From assembly GCA_947497265.1 (NCBI GenBank), contig CANMFP010000001.1:682001-746000 (forward strand): a DNA stretch of 64,000 bases. Reading direction: 5' to 3'. The notes beneath the pieces were generated by a model. That model was not told the DNA's origin and ran no database searches. It saw nothing but the letters and a program-made list of their open reading frames with translations. Positions within the stretch are counted from its first letter, which is position 1. The number at the start of each line of letters is the position of its first letter. Below, piece by piece: positions 34,059 through 42,334 of this stretch. The stretch comes from an uncultured Isoptericola sp. (GTDB lineage Bacteria; Actinomycetota; Actinomycetes; Actinomycetales; Cellulomonadaceae). Both the position numbers and the translations under genes were made by a program.

Positions 34059-34547
34059 CTACTCGTCGTCCGGCGAGCCTTCCCAGTCCTCGTCGTCGTC
34101 GATGGTGAAGGAGCCGCCGAAGTGCACGGCGTCGGGGTCCACGCCCAGTCCTTCGGCGATCTGCCGGCGCATGTTCTCGGCCATCGTGACGCCCTTGGAC
34201 GTGTCCCGCATCGAGCGGTAGGTCTCGGCGTCGACGCCGAACTTCGTCTGCGTCCAGGCGTCGAACGCCTCCTCGTAGGCGGCGCTCGGAGCCTCCAGGA
34301 CGTACTCCGCGATCTCCGCGAGGGGGAAGTGGCGGGTGCGCTCGGGGACGTCGCCGTCCGCGGCGAGGGTGACTGCCAGGACACCGTCGGCGACGTCGTG
34401 ACGCACCAACTCCGGCGGTCGGAAGTACTCGGGCCGGATCTGGCCGTCACGCTTGAGGTGGACCACCAGGAGCTCGTCGCTGACCGGCTCGGCGGTCGGG
34501 GTCTGCGGGTACGTGCGCGGCTCGGGCCGCGTGGTGGTGTCGCTCAT
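34059..34547 (-). CDS. Acidic conserved hypothetical protein
   Basis: A 162-residue soluble protein with no recognised domain: an N-terminal half with LLVVHLKRDGQIRPEYFRPPELVRH, a middle helical part (AAYEEAFDAWTQTKFGVDAETYRSM) and a strongly acidic end. It may be co-transcribed with the hydrolase downstream. Function unknown. Confidence 0.65.
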   Translation of the reverse strand: MSDTTTRPEPRTYPQTPTAEPVSDELLVVHLKRDGQIRPEYFRPPELVRHDVADGVLAVTLAADGDVPERTRHFPLAEIAEYVLEAPSAAYEEAFDAWTQTKFGVDAETYRSMRDTSKGVTMAENMRRQIAEGLGVDPDAVHFGGSFTIDDDEDWEGSPDDE

Positions 34548-34593
34548 CAGTGTCGAGGATGCGCCTTCCTGGGCTCGTTGTCACGGTCGTTCT

Positions 34594-34616
34594 CCCGTGG
34601 CGCAACGCGCCACGGG
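34594..34616. promoter_or_regulatory. Perfect 10-base-arm palindrome between divergent genes
   Basis: CCCGTGGCGC and GCGCCACGGG flank a three-base AAC centre. It lies in the 180-base divergent region between the acidic hypothetical gene and the gene at 34727, where a terminator is not needed, so an operator or 5'-UTR hairpin is more likely. Confidence 0.5.
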
Positions 34617-34726
34617 CAACCACCGTCCCTAGGTTTCCACAGGCTCCGGTCCCCGCACGACGGCGGGTCGCGACCGGGCGGCAGAGTGACGGTCGTCCGT
34701 CGCCCAGCCGACCCGTGGAGGATCCC

Positions 34727-35365
34727 GTGCCCACACCCGCCGTCCCGCCCGAGCTGCCCCGGCGGCGGTTCACCTCGCCCGAGCTCGTCGACCTGACCAC
34801 GGCGTGGCAGCTCGAGGAGCGGATGGCCGCGACCGAGGCCGCGACGCACTTCTGGTGCGACGACCGGCACGGCTGGATGCTCCGGGCCGGCATGCACCGG
34901 GTGCTCGAGCCGGTGCTGCTGCCCGATGTCCTGGGTGCGTCGTCGTTCTACCGGTTCGTCGACGTGGACGCCGACGTCGCCGCTGACCTGCTGGAACGCC
35001 TCCCGACCGAGTATCTCGCCACGGAACGGCAGAACGACGGGCCGACCATCGGCGCCGTGCTGCGCGCCGTCGTCGAGCACCCGGACCGGCTACGGGCGCA
35101 CGGCTACGTGGTGGGTCCCGGCCGGTGCGACGAGCGTGTGACGGTCGAGGGCGTGCTGGTGCGCTGCGACCACGAGTTCGCGGTGGGCGAGCACCACTGC
35201 CCCGGGTGCCAGTGCGACGAGCTCTACCGGTACGTGGTCGGGCTCGGGGTCGACGACGCCGCCGTCCCGCCGCACGAGGTCTCCCCCTGGCGCGGCTGGG
35301 GGCTGCGTGACCCCTCCGGGTCGGGCCGTGACGAAGAGCACTGGTACCGCCTGTGGTGGGACTGA
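34727..35365 (+). CDS. Hypothetical protein with Cys/His cluster
   Basis: A 212-residue protein from a GTG with GGAGG six bases upstream. Not recognised as a known family. The C-terminal half contains RCDHEFAVGEHHCPGCQCDELYRYV, whose cysteines and histidines (C..H....HHC..C.C) could hold zinc. It is Trp-rich near its ends (HFWCDDRHGWML, HWYRLWWD). Transcribed toward the three-gene operon but separated by 84 bases. Confidence 0.65.
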   Translation: MPTPAVPPELPRRRFTSPELVDLTTAWQLEERMAATEAATHFWCDDRHGWMLRAGMHRVLEPVLLPDVLGASSFYRFVDVDADVAADLLERLPTEYLATERQNDGPTIGAVLRAVVEHPDRLRAHGYVVGPGRCDERVTVEGVLVRCDHEFAVGEHHCPGCQCDELYRYVVGLGVDDAAVPPHEVSPWRGWGLRDPSGSGRDEEHWYRLWWD

Positions 35366-35449
35366 CCGTCGCGGCGACCAGGCCGGTTGTCCACAGGGCT
35401 GTGGACGGCGCCGGCAGAGGGTGGTGCGGCCTCGCTACGGTCCGGTGAC

Positions 35450-35812
35450 ATGGCGCACATCGACATCGACACCGCGGAGCTCGCCGCGGCCGGGCTGCGT
35501 GCCGGTGACACCGCAGCACTGCTCGCCGGGCTCCCCTCGGTACACGTGAGTGCGGTCGACGCGGCGCGGGCTTCCGGCGAGCCCACGCTCACGGCCGCCA
35601 TCGAGGACCTCCTCGCCGCCTGGGCCCCCGCGCACCGCGCCCTGGTGTCGACGCTCGAGCAGCTTGCGGGTGGTCTGCGCCGGGCCTCCGAGCTGTACGG
35701 GGCCGCCGACGGCACCACGGCCGAGGGCCTCGCCCGCGCGGTGCTGGCTGTGTCTGGCGGTGGGTCCGCCGGGGGCGGGACCGGTGGTCCGCTCAGGGAC
35801 CGGGCGGTCTGA
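35450..35812 (+). CDS. Small helical protein, ESX/WXG100-like, first gene of a three-gene operon
   Basis: A 120-residue, Ala-rich, mostly helical protein starting MAHIDIDTAEL, with a central helix pair (TLTAAIEDLLAAWAPAHRALVSTLEQLAGGLRRASELYGAADG) and a glycine-rich tail. Size and the helix-turn-helix with YG-A near the end of helix 2 recall WXG100/ESX or LXG partners, though the WXG turn itself is absent. It shares one base with the next start (TGATG). A chaperone or secretion partner of the 708-residue product is inferred from that. Confidence 0.6.
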   Translation: MAHIDIDTAELAAAGLRAGDTAALLAGLPSVHVSAVDAARASGEPTLTAAIEDLLAAWAPAHRALVSTLEQLAGGLRRASELYGAADGTTAEGLARAVLAVSGGGSAGGGTGGPLRDRAV

Positions 35813-37938
35813 TGCGTGACGTCGAGTTCACGGCGCTGACCGGGTCGCCGGGACGGCTGGAGCACCTGGCCGGCTCTCTCGCCCGTGCCGGCGCCGCGTT
35901 GTCCGAGACCTGCGTCGGGCTGGGACGCGTCGACGGAGCGCTGGGCGGCCAGCGTTCCGGCGCGGTGGACGAGGCGCGCTCCGTGCTGGCGGCCCTGCAG
36001 GCGGAGGCGCGGCTGTGCCGCGACGTGCTGTCCGCCGCGTCCTCGACGCTCACCGTCCATGCCGTGGACCTGGCCGACCGGCAGGACGCCGCGCTGCGAG
36101 CCGTCTCCCGCCGCGACGCGGCCCGCCGGCAGCTGGACGACGCGGAGTCGGACGAGGCCACCGCCTGGCGCATCGGTGCCGACCCGGCGGACCCCCGGCA
36201 GCCGGATGCGGTCCGGATGGCCTGGGACGCCAAGGAGCGGGCGGCCGCAGCCAGGAGCGAGATCGCCGCTGCGGAGAACGCCTGGCGCCTGGCCCGGGAC
36301 GGCAAGCAGGCCGACTCCGGCCGAGCGGCCTCGGCGCTCGCGGGCCTCACCGGTGTCGAGACCGTGCGGCTCGCGGCGTCGGCAGGGGCGGACCTGTCCA
36401 CGTTCGGTCCGTCGTGGCAGCAGGGCACCGCGCTCGCCGGGTTGGTGCACACGGCGGCGGTGAGCAGCGGCCGGGCGGAGCGGGCAGCGGCCCGCCAGGA
36501 CCTGGTGGACGCGCTCGTCGCGGCCGGCGACGACCCCGGCCTGTGGGCGGCGTTCTGGCGGACGGTGGACCCGGCCGTGCTGTACTTCGCCCTCGGCAGC
36601 AAGGTGCAGGACTCCGAGCTGGCGTCGGCGCTGCGGACCGGAGCCGTCGCGTGGGCCGCGAGCGCCACCGACCCGGAGCAGCAGCGGTTCGGCCGTGCCG
36701 TCGTCGACGGCCTCACCGAGAGCCCGTTCGGGCTCGACGAGCAGTCACGGCTCGCAGCACTCCTGCTGGCTCCCGCGATGCCGCACGCCACGTTCGTCGG
36801 CGCTGCGGACGCCTGGACCGACCGCCGCGGCCGCCTCGGTGCCACGGACGTCGAGATCGCGGACGCGGCACCGATGAGCGAGGTGATCGCGGGCGGCCTC
36901 GCGAGCCGTCCCGAGGAGGCGCTGCAGTACTTCTCCCGGGGCGGCGAGGAGGAGCTCGCCCAGCGGGTGGACGCCTGGTTCGGCCAGGCCCCGCTCGACG
37001 GCTGGCCCGACGGCGGCACCGCGATCACCGGACTCTTCGCGGCGGCGGTCGCCGGCGGGACCCAGGACGACTCCACGGTCACGCACCAGCGGCAGGCCGC
37101 GCTGCTGGCCTCGCACGTGACGACGGCGATGGTCACGGGACGAGGGCTCCTCACGTCCCCCACGACGGCGTCCGACGAGGCGAGCCGCCACCTCGCGGCG
37201 GCGTACGAGCCGTACTTCGTCTCGTTCGACGACAACGTGCGGGCAACCGCGGACCCGTCCGAGGTCGGAGTCCTCGGCCGGGTGCCTCTGGGCGAGACCA
37301 CCGAAGGTTCCTCGACCTGGTCCGACTCGATCCAGCCGCGCCTGGAACCGGCCGCGTTGTGCGCGGTGATCGGCGCGACGTCGAGGAGCGACACCACCGC
37401 CGGGTACTGGCTGGGCTCGACGGACCAGTACATCGACCAGATGGCCGTCGAGGCGACGAGTGAAGGCCTCGGCGACGGCGACCCTGACGCGATCGCGGCC
37501 GCCGCGGTCGGGGACGTGTCGGTCGTCGCCGGAGCCACCGAGTCGGACACCATCACCGTCGCCCGGCACCGGGAAGCCCAGGAGCACGAGACGGCGAGGT
37601 TCTTCTCCACGGCAGTGGGGATCGGCACGATCGGCGCCCGACCCGCGGTGTCGGCGGCCGTCGCCGGCAGCGGAGCCCTGCTGCCGTCGCTGTTCACGGA
37701 CCATGTCGGTCCGGCGCGCGAGGCGGTCCTTGCCGCGGAGCCGGACCTGCGCGAGCGGACGGTCGGGAGGTTCCTGGACTCGATGACCGACGAGCTCACC
37801 GAGCAGGGTGCCTCCGAGCAGGAGATCGCCGACGCCACGGTCCGCATCCGTCCCGAGTCCAGGACCATGCGCAAGGTGTTCGGAGACAACTACGCCACCG
37901 CATCCCAGCTCGACCGACACCTCGGAGAAGCCCCGTGA
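35812..37938 (+). CDS. Large protein of unknown function with helical N-terminus
   Basis: A 708-residue protein without signal peptide or membrane segment. Residues about 10-110 form helices like an ESX/LXG N-terminal domain (GRLEHLAGSLARAGAALSETCVGLGRVDGALGG), and 110-170 a long Ala/Arg/Glu coil. Residues 200-700 are an all-helical region with repeated ALAxGLAxxP-type segments, comparable to large DUF6571-like proteins of actinobacteria; that comparison is by impression only. No toxin, protease or nuclease motif is seen. It overlaps both neighbours, so all three products are made together. Confidence 0.65.
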   Translation: MRDVEFTALTGSPGRLEHLAGSLARAGAALSETCVGLGRVDGALGGQRSGAVDEARSVLAALQAEARLCRDVLSAASSTLTVHAVDLADRQDAALRAVSRRDAARRQLDDAESDEATAWRIGADPADPRQPDAVRMAWDAKERAAAARSEIAAAENAWRLARDGKQADSGRAASALAGLTGVETVRLAASAGADLSTFGPSWQQGTALAGLVHTAAVSSGRAERAAARQDLVDALVAAGDDPGLWAAFWRTVDPAVLYFALGSKVQDSELASALRTGAVAWAASATDPEQQRFGRAVVDGLTESPFGLDEQSRLAALLLAPAMPHATFVGAADAWTDRRGRLGATDVEIADAAPMSEVIAGGLASRPEEALQYFSRGGEEELAQRVDAWFGQAPLDGWPDGGTAITGLFAAAVAGGTQDDSTVTHQRQAALLASHVTTAMVTGRGLLTSPTTASDEASRHLAAAYEPYFVSFDDNVRATADPSEVGVLGRVPLGETTEGSSTWSDSIQPRLEPAALCAVIGATSRSDTTAGYWLGSTDQYIDQMAVEATSEGLGDGDPDAIAAAAVGDVSVVAGATESDTITVARHREAQEHETARFFSTAVGIGTIGARPAVSAAVAGSGALLPSLFTDHVGPAREAVLAAEPDLRERTVGRFLDSMTDELTEQGASEQEIADATVRIRPESRTMRKVFGDNYATASQLDRHLGEAP

Positions 37939-38831
37939 AGACCTTGAAGGAGTTCTGGACAACGGCGTGGAGCCCGCAGTACGTGCACTATGCCATGCCT
38001 GCGACGGTGGTTCTCGTCGTGCTGGCGTTGATCGCCGCCCTGCAGGTGGGACCGGGCGTCAGCGCGGCCTGGCACCGCCACCGGGAGGCGAAGCTCCTCG
38101 CGTGGGACCCGAACGCTTGGGCCCTCACCGTGGCTGACTTCCCGGAGGCTGCGGCGTCGGAGATCCCAGTGGATCGCGAGTGGCTCGGGCCGTGGAGCCG
38201 CGACCCTCGAGACGGCACACCACGACCGCCGAACGACGTCGTGCCGTTGCCGTCGCGGGTGCCCCCGCTGCGGCACCTGGACTCCTGGAGCCTGCGGGAC
38301 GCGATCGACGTCGGCCTGCACGACGGCGAGCTCACCACGTCCGGGGTCAGCGTGGCGGGTACGGGGGTCGTCACCAGCGTGATGGCGGCCGACACCTGGC
38401 CGTACTCCACCCTGACGGTCGGGGACCTCTACTGGTCGATGCTCCAGGAGGACTCCCACGCCCGGGACGGACACGAGATCAGCGGGTTTCGAGCCGTCGG
38501 CGACCGCCCCCGCGAGGAGCCCCGCGACGACCTCACCTTTCCGTGGGACGAGTACGGCGACCGCGACCCCTCTGCCGGCGTGCACGGCTATGCCGGGTTC
38601 ACCACCGTCGAGTCCGGGCCCTCGGGTGCGGACGCACGCCGCGTCACGATCGTCATGACCATCGTGGACGGCGCCCTCGTGCTGGTCGGCACCTCGGTTC
38701 CGGTAGACGCGGAACCCGCACCGGAGGTGGAGATCCCCGCACTTCTCGACCGGGTCGCCGAGAAGATCCACGCCGCTCCTCCGGAGATCTCGGACGGTCT
38801 CGGCGCGCACACCGAGCAGGCGTCGTCCTGA
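37935..38831 (+). CDS. Single-pass membrane protein, third gene of the operon
   Basis: A 298-residue protein: short cytoplasmic start, one membrane segment (TVVLVVLALIAALQVGPGV, about residues 24-42), then a 250-residue exported domain with SWSLRDAIDVGLHDG and RRVTIVMTIVDGALVLVGTSV. No family is recognised. The GTG start overlaps the previous stop (GTGA). It could anchor or receive the large protein at the membrane. Confidence 0.65.
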   Translation: MKTLKEFWTTAWSPQYVHYAMPATVVLVVLALIAALQVGPGVSAAWHRHREAKLLAWDPNAWALTVADFPEAAASEIPVDREWLGPWSRDPRDGTPRPPNDVVPLPSRVPPLRHLDSWSLRDAIDVGLHDGELTTSGVSVAGTGVVTSVMAADTWPYSTLTVGDLYWSMLQEDSHARDGHEISGFRAVGDRPREEPRDDLTFPWDEYGDRDPSAGVHGYAGFTTVESGPSGADARRVTIVMTIVDGALVLVGTSVPVDAEPAPEVEIPALLDRVAEKIHAAPPEISDGLGAHTEQASS

Positions 38832-38834
38832 CGG

Positions 38835-39004
38835 TCAGTGGTAGCGCCCGCTGTACGCGTTGAGGGCCGGCTGCCCGCCCAGGTGCGCGTAGAGGACGTT
38901 CGAGTCGCGCGGGATGTCGCCGCGGCGGACGAGCTCGAACAGACCCGCCATGGACTTGCCCTCGTAGACAGGGTCGAGGATGACGCCCTCGAGCCCTCCT
39001 GCGC
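38835..39004 (-). pseudogene. C-terminal remnant of an ACC deaminase / D-cysteine desulfhydrase gene
   Basis: The minus strand encodes the last ~55 residues of a PLP enzyme: [19 protein letters not shown], then [21 protein letters not shown] and a stop. This is the typical end of 1-aminocyclopropane-1-carboxylate deaminase. Upstream coding sequence is missing; similarity ends near 38990-39004, where an unrelated gene fragment on the other strand begins. The catalytic part is absent, so it cannot be functional. Confidence 0.8.
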
Positions 39005-39466
39005 GGGAACAGCGGTGTGCAGGTGCGGTTCCCCGAGCTGTGGGAGCCGGTCGAGGGATGCCCGACGACGTTCAACGGCAGCGAGACCGGCAACCTGTCA
39101 TGGATCGCGGTCAACTGCGGTCACGAGATCCAGGTCAACGACTCGCCCGAGACCGGCTCCAACGACCCCCGCAAGACCGGGTCGATCTACGGCTTCGCCG
39201 ACCTGGACCTCGCCCAGGCCATGCCCACGCCGAAGGGGACGTGGAACGACCTCGAGATCCGCGTCGTCGGCCAGCAGTACACGGTGATCCGCAACGGCGT
39301 CGTCATCAACGAGTTCGAGAACCTGCCCGGCCTGCCCTTCCCGGGGCGGCCGAACGACCCCGACTCCAGCAGCCGTGGACTGAGCGGATACGTGGGCCTG
39401 CAGGCGCACGGCTCCGCGCCGGACGTCGTGTCGTTCACCGACGTGCGGATCCGCCCGCTGGGCTGA
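39005..39466 (+). pseudogene. C-terminal remnant of a DUF1080 (3-keto-disaccharide hydrolase-like) gene
   Basis: [13 protein letters not shown] begins abruptly at 39005 and continues with GSIYGFADLDLAQAMP, WNDLEIRVVGQQYTVIRNGVVINEF and GYVGLQAHGSAPDVVSFTDVRIRPLG, the second half of a DUF1080 concanavalin-like domain. The N-terminal half and any signal peptide are missing. A short product from GTG 39017 is possible but would be an incomplete fold. It abuts the ACC deaminase remnant. Confidence 0.75.
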
Positions 39467-39497
39467 CGCTCAGTCACGACACACCCCATCCCCCCGG

Positions 39498-39557
39498 CTG
39501 TGGGTGCACGACACGCCGTACTGGCCATCGAGCCAACGGCGTGTCGTGCACCCACAG
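39498..39557. repeat. Long palindromic element, copy 1
   Basis: Perfect 22-base arms (39498-39519 and 39536-39557), each ending in the CTGTGGGTGCACGACACGCC-type core, around a 16-base loop that itself contains TGGC/GCCA. It lies between the DUF1080 remnant and the GNAT gene, in convergent orientation, so it may act as terminator as well. Confidence 0.85.
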
Positions 39558-39578
39558 CGTCGGGAGGGGACGCCGCGC

Positions 39579-40145
39579 CTAGGCGAACCGCGCGTGCTGG
39601 TGCATGTCGTGCCACCCGTCGGCGTGCAGCACCGACTCGCGCAGGGTCGCCTCGGCGTGGAAGCCGGCCTTGGTCGCCGCACGGCACGATGCCGAGTTCT
39701 GCGTCGAGTGCGCGAGCTGCAGCCGGTGGTAGCCGACGTCGAACGCCCAGGTGGAGGCCACCTCGACGGCCGCCGGCGTGATGCCGCGGCCTCGCGCGCG
39801 CGGCACGGTCCAGTACCCGAGGTCGGCCACGCCGTCGGGGTCGGTCGTCTTGATCGCGACCCGGCCCAGGAGATCGTCGTCGGCGTCGACCACGGCCCAC
39901 TCGATGCGGTTGCCGGGCCAGGCGGACCGCCACCTCTCGATCAGCTCGCGCGCCTCGGCGTCGGTGTCCAGGGTGCGGCAGTGCCAGTGCCGGACGGCCG
40001 GGTCGGCATACACCTGGCGGACGGCCGGCGCGTCACCGACGTCCCACGGTCTCAGCCGTGCCCCGACGACAGGGACGTCGAGGTCGGGCTGCGGCGTGGC
40101 GGCGAGCGCCACGAGGTCGAGTTCGGGTCTGCTCAGTCGGGGCAC
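39579..40145 (-). CDS. GNAT family N-acetyltransferase
   Basis: A 188-residue RimJ/RimL-type acetyltransferase: VVGARLRPWDVGDAPAVRQVYADP, WAVVDADDDLLGRVAIK, LGYWTVPRARGRGITPAAVEVASTWAF (acetyl-CoA loop R-x-R-G-x-T) and NSASCRAATKAGFHAEATLRES. GTG at 40145 is chosen, since an ATG further upstream would put palindromic element 2 in the coding region. It is framed by palindromic elements 1 and 2. Confidence 0.87.
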   Translation of the reverse strand: MPRLSRPELDLVALAATPQPDLDVPVVGARLRPWDVGDAPAVRQVYADPAVRHWHCRTLDTDAEARELIERWRSAWPGNRIEWAVVDADDDLLGRVAIKTTDPDGVADLGYWTVPRARGRGITPAAVEVASTWAFDVGYHRLQLAHSTQNSASCRAATKAGFHAEATLRESVLHADGWHDMHQHARFA

Positions 40146-40200
40146 GCCGTGATGGTGCCACGCCGAGCTGCCTGCCACGCAGCCCCACCCCCCTCTCGGT

Positions 40201-40258
40201 TGTGGGTCCACGACACGCCGCCCCGAGGCTCGGGCCGGCGGCGTGTCGTGCACCCACA
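40201..40258. repeat. Long palindromic element, copy 2
   Basis: 22-base arms (40201-40222 and 40237-40258) with one mismatch, and an inner perfect CCCGAG-G-CTCGGG hairpin. The arm core TGTGGGTcCACGACACGCCG is the same as in copies 1 and 3. It lies between the GNAT start and the oxidase 3' end. Confidence 0.85.
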
Positions 40259-40280
40259 GCGACGGGCGGGGCGGGAGGGG

Positions 40281-41888
40281 TCAGTGGGCGGCGTGGCCGA
40301 CGGCGGCGCCTCGGAGCGGACCGGGCGTCGCCGCGGAGCCTGGTCCGACCACCAGGAGCTGGCCCATCATGCCCTCGTCCTCGTGCCGCAGCATGTGGCA
40401 GTGGTACATGTACGGCACCGCGTCGTCGGTGTAGTCCTCGAACCGCATCACGAGCCGGTACGTGCGCCGCGGCTCCAGGTAGACGGTGTCCTTCCGGCCG
40501 GCCAGCTCCGGCGGCGGTGCCTCGCCGTCGATCGTCAGCACGCGGAACTGCACGTCGTGGACGTGGAAGCTGTGCGGCATCGGGACGCTGCTGCGGACCT
40601 CCCAGATCTCGGTGTCGCCCACGGTCGCGACCTCGTCGATGCGCCCGGAGTCCATCCGCTCGCCGTTGATCCGGCGTTCGTCGAGCTCGAACGTGCGGGT
40701 CACGGTCGCGTCGGCCGCGTCGACGGCGTCGGAGCCCGCGTGCTGCGACGGCTCCCAGGCCGGCTCGGGCGACGGCGTCAGCTCGTCGGCCGCCCGGAGC
40801 TCGAGGACGTCGAACGCGTCGTTGCCGCCCATCGCGAACGGCGCGGCCACGTTCCCCAGGTCGGCCTCGACGGAGGCCACCCGGGTCGTCTCCCCCGGCT
40901 TCATCGTCACGACGATCTCGGCCCGCTCACCGGGTGCGAGCCGCACGTGGTCCAGCTCCAGCGGCGCCTCCAGCAGACCACCGTCGGTCGCGACCAGGTC
41001 GAACGACCGGTCGGGGAACCCGAACGTGTAGGTCCGCGCCGTCGACCCGTTGAGCAGCCGCAGGCGCACCCGCTCGGTCGTCACCTTGTGGAAGGCACCG
41101 ACGGTGCCGTTCGCCATCACCACGCCGCCGAGCGTGCCGGGCTCTGCGCCGTCGTCGGTCAGGTCGAGCTGCCCCGCGTCGTCGAACACCTTGTCCTGGA
41201 CGATCACCGGCAGGTCGTCGACGCCGTACGCGGACGGCAGGTCGGCGGCGCGCGTCGCGTCGTCGTCGAGGATGAACATCCCGGCCAGCCCGCGGTAGAC
41301 GTGCTCCTCGGTCGCGCCGTGCGGGTGCGGGTGGTACCAGAGCGTGGCGCCGGGCTGGTCGATCTCCCAGGTGGGGTGCCAGGTGCCTCCGGGCTCGACC
41401 TCCTGGTGCGGCCCGCCGTCCATCTCGGGCGGAAGATGCATGCCGTGCCAGTGCACGCTGGTCGCCTCGTCCAGGTCGTTGGCGACGTCGACGGCGACCT
41501 GCTCGCCACGCTCGGCGCGCAGCGTCGGTCCCAGGTACGCCCCGTCGAACCCCCACGTCTCGGTCTCGGTACCGGGCTCGACGGCGGGGGCGAACGACGT
41601 GGTGCCCTCCTGCGCGGTGAGCGAGAACGTCCGGACGCCGTCGATCACCTCGGACTCCGCGAGCGGCGGGATCGCGAGCTCCTGGTCGAACGAGACGTCG
41701 TCCACGGAGGTCACGGAACCGGGGATCGCACCGCACCCGGCGGCGAGCAGCACGAGGGCCACGACGCCGGCAGCGCCCCCGACGACGGTGCGGCGGTGCC
41801 CTCGCTCACCGACGCTGTGGGTGTACGACACGCCGTGAAGCCGGGCGACGTTGCGGCGTGTCGTACACCCACAGCGTCGGGTGGTCAT
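40281..41888 (-). CDS. Multicopper oxidase lipoprotein
   Basis: A 535-residue multicopper oxidase. All four copper-ligand motifs are present: VHWHGMHLPPEMDG, LWYHPHPHGATEEHVYRG, MPHSFHVHDVQF and MYHCHMLRHEDEGMM (type 1 copper). An RR followed by a hydrophobic run and LLAAGCG suggests a Tat-exported lipoprotein. The ATG at 41888 overlaps the upstream stop (ATGA). With this start, residues 2-26 read straight through palindromic element 3 before the signal sequence; a GTG inside the element (VSYTHSVGERG) is the alternative. Likely oxidises Cu(I) or phenolic substrates at the cell surface. Confidence 0.88.
   Translation of the reverse strand: MTTRRCGCTTRRNVARLHGVSYTHSVGERGHRRTVVGGAAGVVALVLLAAGCGAIPGSVTSVDDVSFDQELAIPPLAESEVIDGVRTFSLTAQEGTTSFAPAVEPGTETETWGFDGAYLGPTLRAERGEQVAVDVANDLDEATSVHWHGMHLPPEMDGGPHQEVEPGGTWHPTWEIDQPGATLWYHPHPHGATEEHVYRGLAGMFILDDDATRAADLPSAYGVDDLPVIVQDKVFDDAGQLDLTDDGAEPGTLGGVVMANGTVGAFHKVTTERVRLRLLNGSTARTYTFGFPDRSFDLVATDGGLLEAPLELDHVRLAPGERAEIVVTMKPGETTRVASVEADLGNVAAPFAMGGNDAFDVLELRAADELTPSPEPAWEPSQHAGSDAVDAADATVTRTFELDERRINGERMDSGRIDEVATVGDTEIWEVRSSVPMPHSFHVHDVQFRVLTIDGEAPPPELAGRKDTVYLEPRRTYRLVMRFEDYTDDAVPYMYHCHMLRHEDEGMMGQLLVVGPGSAATPGPLRGAAVGHAAH
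41810..41879. repeat. Long palindromic element, copy 3 (inside the oxidase 5' coding region)
   Basis: Perfect 26-base arms (41810-41835 and 41854-41879) around an 18-base loop, the longest of the three copies. The core TGTGGGTGTACGACACGCCG is shared, with compensating G-to-A/C-to-T changes in both arms relative to copy 1, so pairing is conserved. It has no frame-shifting effect on the oxidase reading. Confidence 0.85.
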
Positions 41889-42334
41889 CGGCCCGCCCCC
41901 GCCCGGGCGCGCTGCACCGCGAGCGCCAGCAGCCCGGCGACGAACCCCCAGAAGGTGTCCATCGCGAGCGCGGGCACCACCGTCCACGCCGCCGCGCCGT
42001 CACCGAGCAGGCCGGGGCCGCCGAAGAGCATCGACGTGGCCGTCGCGACGATCCCGAAGGCGAGTCCCGTGAGGGTCAGGGTGAGCACGGGCCGCGCGAC
42101 GCGGCCGAACCCGACCACGCCGATCCACACGACGGCGGTGATGCCGATGATGGCGAACGCGCGGCCGGGTCCGCTGCCGCCGACCCCGGTGAGCCCGGTG
42201 AGCGGCCACAGGAGCGCCATCGCGGCCAGTCCGGCGACCAGCGGCCAGCGGATGCCGTCGGGCCGCCCGGGCGCAGGCTGGGACGAGTGGTGCGAAGGGT
42301 GCGAGGGGTGCTGGGAAGGGTGCTGTGCTGTCAT
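41885..42334 (-). CDS. Four-helix membrane protein coupled to the oxidase
   Basis: A 149-residue protein: His/Ser/Pro-rich start (QHPSQHPSHPSHHSSQP), then four hydrophobic segments (WPLVAGLAAMALLWPLTGL, AFAIIGITAVVWIGVVGF, PVLTLTLTGLAFGIVATAT, DTFWGFVAGLLALAVQRA). The histidine-rich N-terminus may bind copper. Its stop overlaps the oxidase start. Divergent from the histidine kinase gene. Confidence 0.75.
   Translation of the reverse strand: MTAQHPSQHPSHPSHHSSQPAPGRPDGIRWPLVAGLAAMALLWPLTGLTGVGGSGPGRAFAIIGITAVVWIGVVGFGRVARPVLTLTLTGLAFGIVATATSMLFGGPGLLGDGAAAWTVVPALAMDTFWGFVAGLLALAVQRARAGAGR

Noticed and set aside
31163-34450. A 1095-residue minus-strand frame spanning four genes
   Set aside because: It crosses the AraC, methyltransferase and hydrolase genes in a shadow frame and has no domain-like segment.
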